DNA of 9,790 nt from Acidobacteriota bacterium (lineage in GTDB: Bacteria > Acidobacteriota > Terriglobia > Acidiferrales > UBA7541), in the NCBI GenBank assembly GCA_003224135.1, contig QHYO01000716.1, positions 1-9,790 of the forward strand, in the 5' to 3' direction. How positions within the stretch are numbered: position 1 is the first letter of the stretch; each line of letters starts with the position of its first letter. The notes below the pieces were generated by a model that searched no databases, was not told the origin of the DNA, and saw nothing but the letters and a program-made list of their open reading frames with translations. The translations under genes and the position numbers were made by a program. Below are positions 6,066 through 9,790 of this stretch, one piece after another.

Positions 6066-6475
6066 GGAGCTCTAGGGATTTGTTGTCGGGTCGTGAATTT
6101 GGGCCAATTGGCCTCGAATCTAGCGATGCAGTGAAAAGTTTTTTTCGCGAAGTGTTTTACCGCTTTGCGAAACAAATGCAGGATGCGAAATAAGTCCTGT
6201 AAGCCGCTCTCGAATCTCTGACGAGCGGCAATTCGTGCCAGGCAGTGCTACACGGGTGCCTGCCGGCCGAAAATGCTGCGATTCATTTCGTGGCAATGCG
6301 ATACACACCGGAAACAAACCCGTTGCGCGAAGCTGTCTTTCCGCGTCGCTGCAACCTGTGTTGTTTCCAGAAACACTGAATCGGGTGGCCGGTCTTTCGC
6401 GTTTTTTGCGTCCCGCGCATTGCGGGAAGACCGGTTCTCTTCGCTCCGAGCCGCCCGGTCTAAAGGAGCAAACCC
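6066..6475 (+). promoter_or_regulatory. Long hairpin-rich rpmI-rplT spacer, candidate cis-regulatory RNA
   Basis: No gene is supported here, but several strong inverted repeats are. They include a palindrome GGCCAATTGGCC (6102-6113), an 11-bp hairpin with two wobbles and a TTTTAC loop (6144-6171), GCCGCTC/GAGCGGC (6203-6209 with 6223-6229), and CAGGCA/TGCCTG (6239-6262) extended by GTG/CAC. A three-way junction at 6389-6434 has outer stem CCGGTCTT/AAGACCGG with inner hairpins CGC/GCG and CCCGC/GCGGG. The last ends about 28 bases before the rplT Shine-Dalgarno AAGGAG (6463-6468). bL20 represses its own operon in several bacteria by binding mRNA that mimics its 23S rRNA site; that this is such a site is inference. 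A hidden rplT promoter is also possible. Confidence 0.45.
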
Positions 6476-6853
6476 ATGGCTCGCGTAAAACGCGGCACAA
6501 AGCGCCGTGCACGGCGCAAGAAGTATCTCAAGAGGACAAAGGGCTTTTTTCTCACCAAGAGCAAGCTCTATCAATCCGCACAGGAAGCGGCAAATCGCGC
6601 CGATCGTTACGCGTTCCGCGATCGCCGCGTCAAGAAGCGTCAATATCGCCGCCTCTGGATTCAGCGCATCGGCGCAGCCGCCCGGCTGAACGGCATTACC
6701 TACGGTCAGCTGATTCACGGCCTCAAAGCCGCGGGCATTTCGCTTGACCGCAAAGTGCTCGCCGACATCGCCGTAAAAGATGCCGCCGGCTTCACGCAAC
6801 TCGTCGAAAAGGCAAAAGCCTTCGCGCCGAAACCAGCCGCAAAAAAAGCGTAG
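6476..6853 (+). CDS. rplT: Large ribosomal subunit protein bL20
   Basis: This 125-residue protein is bL20, needed for early 50S assembly and a known translational repressor of its own operon in E. coli and B. subtilis. The basic N-terminal extension ([20 protein letters not shown]) is followed by the conserved [17 protein letters not shown] and the [20 protein letters not shown] segment (residues 49-68), then [28 protein letters not shown]. Length is a few residues above the usual 117-118 because of a Lys/Ala/Pro tail ([10 protein letters not shown]). AAGGAG sits seven bases before the ATG, an optimal ribosome binding site. It follows a structured spacer and is followed after 32 bases by a palindromic repeat before pheS. 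Identification is secure. Confidence 0.97.
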   Translation: MARVKRGTKRRARRKKYLKRTKGFFLTKSKLYQSAQEAANRADRYAFRDRRVKKRQYRRLWIQRIGAAARLNGITYGQLIHGLKAAGISLDRKVLADIAVKDAAGFTQLVEKAKAFAPKPAAKKA

Positions 6854-6885
6854 CGTTTGGAGTGTCTTAGGATAGCTTTCCCGTA

Positions 6886-6972
6886 GGGGCACGATAGATC
6901 GTGCCCCCGAGGCTGCTGCTGGCTGGTCCTATTTGTTGTCGCCCGGGCGAAGCGAGGAATCTGTCTTCGTTC
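6886..6972. repeat. Dispersed palindromic repeat unit between rplT and pheS
   Basis: GGGGCACGAT (6886-6895) and ATCGTGCCCC (6898-6907) form a perfect 10-bp inverted repeat with a two-base spacer. After 30 bases follows the 12-bp palindrome TCGCCCGGGCGA (6939-6950), then AGCGAGGAATCTGTC. Both parts resemble short motifs I have seen repeated in intergenic DNA of acidobacterial and other soil genomes (recalled, not searched). There is no T-run, so it is not a normal terminator, though it may stabilise the upstream mRNA end. Confidence 0.5.
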
Positions 6973-6993
6973 GATGTATTCTATCTCTCCATC

Positions 6994-8127
6994 ATGCCGA
7001 CCACTGACGGTTCGCACGACAAAACTCTCGCCGCTCTCGGCGTTACGCGGCCGGAGCAACTAGCTTTCTTGTTCGCGGAAATTCGCGCCCGCTTTGATTC
7101 CGAATCCGGAGCCGTCCGCGACGAAACTGCATTCAAGCAGTTCCGTGACGCTTGGCTTGGCCGCAAATCTGGCGTTCTCGCCGGCATCACGGACAATTGG
7201 CTGAAACCCGCCACGCCGGAATTGAAGCGCGCGGTTGGCGCGGGCTTGAACGAACTTCGCGCTCACGTGGACGCGCAAATTGAATCGCGCCGCGTCGTAA
7301 TTGAGTCCGGCGCCGAAGAAACGGCTCTCGCAAAAGAGCGCGTGGACCTTTCGCTTCCTGGTGTCGTTCGTCCCATCGGTTCGCGCCATTTGATTCGTCA
7401 GGTTTTTCAGGAGATCGAAGATATTTTCGTTTCCATCGGATTTTCCGTCGTGGAAGGTCCGGAAATCGAAACGCCTTACTACAATTTCGAAGCGCTCAAT
7501 ATTCCGGAATTTCATCCTGTGCGCGACGACATGGATACGTTTTATCTGGAACTTCCCAAAAGCGGTCCTGGTCCGCTGCTATTGCGCACGCACACTTCTC
7601 CGGTTCAGATTCGCACCATGGAAAAGCAGAAGCCGCCTGTGCGCGTCATCGTTCCCGGTAAGGTCTACCGTCGCGACAATCCTGACGCTACGCACTCCTT
7701 CATGTTTCACCAGATCGAAGGCCTCGCCGTCGATACGGATATTACGTTCTGCGATTTCACCGGCACCATCGAATATTTTGTCAAACAATATTTTGGTCCC
7801 AGCGTGAAAACGCGTTTTCGTCCGAGTTATTTTCCGTTCACCGAGCCGTCGGTGGAATTCGACGTCTCCTGCATTTTCTGCGGCGGCAGTGGCGCCGGAC
7901 CTGGCGGCGCGACATGTGGCAAATGCAAGGGCTCTGGCTGGATTGAACTTTTTGGAGCGGGCATGGTCGATCCCGCGGTCTACGGCTTTGTGAACTACGA
8001 CGCGAAAAAAGTAAGCGGCTTTGCATTCGGCATGGGCATGGACCGTCTCGCGATGCTCAAGTACGGCATAGACGACATCCAGGTGTTTTTTCAAAATGAT
8101 GTGCGCTTCCTGAAGCAGTTTCCGTGA
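6994..8127 (+). CDS. pheS: Phenylalanine-tRNA ligase alpha subunit
   Basis: PheS is the catalytic subunit of the alpha2-beta2 enzyme that charges tRNA-Phe. The N-terminal coiled-coil region (about 1-115, with LGRKSGVL at 55-62) precedes the class II synthetase core: GFSVVEGPEIE (149-159, motif 1), RTHTSPVQIR (198-207), motif 2 with VYRRDNPDATHSFMFHQIEG (224-243), FTEPSVEFDV (282-291) and motif 3 FAFGMGMDRLAM (343-354). A cysteine cluster (293, 296, 308, 311) lies before GWIELFGAGMV, the place where many PheS proteins have a zinc-knuckle-like insertion. The frame is open back to a GTG at 6901, but that codon lies inside a palindromic repeat, and the ATG at 6994 gives a standard N-terminus (377 residues). 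No clear Shine-Dalgarno sequence precedes it. The methyltransferase gene follows directly. Confidence 0.96.
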   Translation: MPTTDGSHDKTLAALGVTRPEQLAFLFAEIRARFDSESGAVRDETAFKQFRDAWLGRKSGVLAGITDNWLKPATPELKRAVGAGLNELRAHVDAQIESRRVVIESGAEETALAKERVDLSLPGVVRPIGSRHLIRQVFQEIEDIFVSIGFSVVEGPEIETPYYNFEALNIPEFHPVRDDMDTFYLELPKSGPGPLLLRTHTSPVQIRTMEKQKPPVRVIVPGKVYRRDNPDATHSFMFHQIEGLAVDTDITFCDFTGTIEYFVKQYFGPSVKTRFRPSYFPFTEPSVEFDVSCIFCGGSGAGPGGATCGKCKGSGWIELFGAGMVDPAVYGFVNYDAKKVSGFAFGMGMDRLAMLKYGIDDIQVFFQNDVRFLKQFP

Positions 8128-8135
8128 GCGCCGCG

Positions 8136-8921
8136 ATGAATTTCACCGACGCCAAACAGCGCTTCTCGGATCGTGTAGCGGACTACGTTCGCTACCGTCC
8201 TGGCTATCCGCTCGCGCTGATCGATCTTCTTCGTGCTGAATGCGGCTTGCGGCCCGATCAGGTCATTGCCGATGTTGGTTCGGGCACGGGACTTCTTTCC
8301 AGGCTCTTTCTCGACAACGGCAATCGAGTTTTCGGAGTTGAGCCGAACGAAGAAATGCGTCAGGCGGGTGAAGAATATCTCGCTGCGTATGACCAGTTCT
8401 CAAGTGTCAGCGGTTCTTCCGAAGCCACGGCGCTGCCTGAGGCGAGTGTGGATTTTATTACGGCCGCTCAGGCGTTTCATTGGTTTGAGCCGGTGGCCAC
8501 GCGCCTGGAATTTCTTCGCATTCTTAAACCGCACGGATGGGTCATCGTGATTTGGAATGACCGCAGAATTTCGGAAACGGCTTTTGGCCGCGCGTATGAA
8601 GATCTCCTCGTCCGCTATGGCACGGACTACGCGCGCGTGAAAGAGGCGTATCCCGAAACGCAGGACATGAAAGACTTTTTTGGAGAAGAAAATTTCCAGC
8701 GTCGCGAGCTGCCCAATTTCCAGGACTTCGATTTCGATGGCCTCGCGGGCCGGCTGCGCAGCAGCTCGTACGCGCCAAAGGAAAACCACGCGAATTACGC
8801 GCCGATGATGGCCGCGCTTCGCGAACTTTTCGATGCCAATCAAAAGATTGGCCGCGTCCGCATGGATTACACGACGCAAATGTATTTTGGCCAGCTTGAT
8901 GCGAACAGGAAGTCGGCATGA
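8136..8921 (+). CDS. Class I SAM-dependent methyltransferase (Methyltransf_11 type)
   Basis: This 261-residue protein has the class I methyltransferase fold: motif I VIADVGSGTGLLS (43-55), the SAM-ribose acidic turn FGVEPNEEM (66-74), ASVDFITAAQAFHWF (103-117) and LRILKPHGWVIVIWND (127-142). The N-terminal RVADYVRYRPGYP and the FHWF motif are typical of the broad group that includes trans-aconitate-methyltransferase-like proteins; the substrate cannot be read from sequence. The frame is also open from a GTG at 8124 that overlaps the pheS stop (GTGA), but ATG 8136 fits the usual MNFTDAKQRFSDRV start. Its TGA overlaps the pheT ATG (ATGA), so it is translated as part of the pheS-pheT message. 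A role linked to translation or tRNA is tempting but unsupported. Confidence 0.88.
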   Translation: MNFTDAKQRFSDRVADYVRYRPGYPLALIDLLRAECGLRPDQVIADVGSGTGLLSRLFLDNGNRVFGVEPNEEMRQAGEEYLAAYDQFSSVSGSSEATALPEASVDFITAAQAFHWFEPVATRLEFLRILKPHGWVIVIWNDRRISETAFGRAYEDLLVRYGTDYARVKEAYPETQDMKDFFGEENFQRRELPNFQDFDFDGLAGRLRSSSYAPKENHANYAPMMAALRELFDANQKIGRVRMDYTTQMYFGQLDANRKSA

Positions 8922-9790
8922 AGATCGTTTATAACTGGCTGAAGGATTTCCTCGATTTGACGGCGACCCCGCAGGATCTCGCATCGCGCCTTGCGCTCTC
9001 CGGTACCAACATCGCCAGCGTGGAAGCGCAGCCTCTCGGCGGAGTGATCGACGCGGAAGTCACCTCGAATCGGCCCGATTGCCTGGGCGTTTACGGAATC
9101 GCTCGCGAAGTCGGCGCCATCTTCAAACTTCCCATGAAATCTGTCGTGCCAAAGCCTGTTGAATCTTCCGCTGCAAAAACGAGCGATGCCGTCTCCGTCA
9201 ACATTCAAGCACCCGAATTGTGTGGCCGCTTCACCGCGCGTGTGATCCGCGGTGTAAGAATCCAGCCTTCACCTGCCTGGCTGCGCGAACGTCTCGAAGC
9301 CGCCGGTGTAGCATCCATCAGCAATGTCGTGGACGCAACCAACTATGTGTTGCTTGAGCTTGGCCACCCCCTCCACGCATTCGACTACGATCTGGTGCGC
9401 AATCACTCGATTGTCGTGCGCCGCGCCAAACCTCAAGAAAAAATCAAAACACTGGATGGCATCGAACGCACGCTCGATCCGTCCTTCAGCGTGGTATGCG
9501 ACGGAGACGGTTCACGCGCTGTGGGCATCGGCGGAATCATGGGCGGCGGCGAAACGGAAATTTCCTTCTCTACGAAAAATGTTCTGATCGAATGCGCGTG
9601 GTTTGAGCCTATAGCGATCCGCCGCGCGACACGCTTTTTGAAACTGCACACGGAAGCCTCCATACGATTCAGCCGCGGTGCCGATCCGGAAATGGCGGAA
9701 CTCGCTTCGCGCCGTTGTGCGGAACTGATTCTTCAGCTCGCAGGCGGCGAATTGCTCTCCGGAGTCGTGGACATTTACCATGGCAAGCGC
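8918..9790 (+). CDS. pheT: Phenylalanine-tRNA ligase beta subunit, partial (3' end outside window)
   Basis: The first 291 residues of PheT are present. After MKIVYNWLKDFLDL the protein reaches the conserved VTSNRPDCL by residues 48-56, so the EMAPII-like OB-fold tRNA-binding domain of about 110-150 residues, normally placed between these two motifs, is absent. The B3/B4 editing region follows (NVVDATNYVLLELGHPLHAFDYD, 136-158), then LDGIERTLD (179-187), AVGIGGIMGG (201-210) and FEPIAIRRATRFLKLHTEAS (229-248) with RFSRGADPE (250-258). The start codon overlaps the methyltransferase stop by four bases (ATGA), indicating coupled translation. There is no frameshift in this part. I recall similarly short PheT proteins in Acidobacteriota, so the domain loss is probably lineage-typical. 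Editing of mischarged Tyr-tRNA should not depend on the missing domain. Confidence 0.95.
   Translation, partial: MKIVYNWLKDFLDLTATPQDLASRLALSGTNIASVEAQPLGGVIDAEVTSNRPDCLGVYGIAREVGAIFKLPMKSVVPKPVESSAAKTSDAVSVNIQAPELCGRFTARVIRGVRIQPSPAWLRERLEAAGVASISNVVDATNYVLLELGHPLHAFDYDLVRNHSIVVRRAKPQEKIKTLDGIERTLDPSFSVVCDGDGSRAVGIGGIMGGGETEISFSTKNVLIECAWFEPIAIRRATRFLKLHTEASIRFSRGADPEMAELASRRCAELILQLAGGELLSGVVDIYHGKR

Noticed and set aside
7579..8094. Minus-strand open frame of 171 codons opposite pheS
   Set aside because: An antisense shadow of a highly conserved gene, common in GC-rich coding DNA.
1..9790. CRISPR array, tRNA or rRNA genes
   Set aside because: No regularly spaced direct repeats, cloverleaf with a conserved T-loop, or rRNA motifs were found on either strand. 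The 4812-4914 repeat is clover-like but lacks tRNA signatures.

Overview
The window looks like a chromosomal segment of an Acidobacteriota bacterium (Terriglobia/Koribacter-like). This is inferred from GC-rich coding sequence, the infC-rpmI-rplT-pheS-pheT order with a methyltransferase inside the phe pair, a beta subunit of PheRS without its N-terminal tRNA-binding domain, and short dispersed palindromic repeats of a kind I associate with this phylum. No database search was possible, so the taxon is an inference.

Left part (1-2780, plus strand): a Tat-signal glyoxalase-like (VOC) protein preceded by a good sigma70-type promoter. It is followed by a tightly linked pair: a multi-pass membrane protein with an N-terminal zinc ribbon, then an M50/site-2-protease-like membrane metalloprotease with its own zinc ribbon and a TPR-like stretch. 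The protease gene is broken: a frameshift, apparently with loss of part of a membrane segment, separates the HExxH half from the LDGG half.

Middle part (2781-5000): about 1.3 kb without an intact gene, holding a large imperfect hairpin, repeat-like debris and the C-terminal remnant of an IS110-family transposase (minus strand). Next is a lone, visibly more AT-rich FkbM-family methyltransferase (minus strand). A nested inverted repeat of about 100 bp abuts its start codon. This stretch reads as an accessory island between conserved blocks.

Right part (5000-9790, plus strand): the translation operon. An extended -10 promoter and a structured leader precede infC, whose best-supported start is a non-canonical AUC. 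A textbook Rho-independent terminator (possible attenuator) separates infC from rpmI. A 410-nt, hairpin-rich spacer lies between rpmI and rplT and is a candidate site for L20-type autoregulation. Then come rplT, a dispersed palindromic repeat, pheS, a SAM-dependent methyltransferase joined to both neighbours by tiny overlaps or gaps, and pheT, which runs off the window. IF3, bL35, bL20 and the two PheRS subunits all serve translation; the methyltransferase substrate is unknown.

I did not find a clear new multi-gene system. The most interesting points are the AUC start and leader of infC, the structured rpmI-rplT spacer, the methyltransferase inside pheST, and the inverted-repeat element at the FkbM gene.
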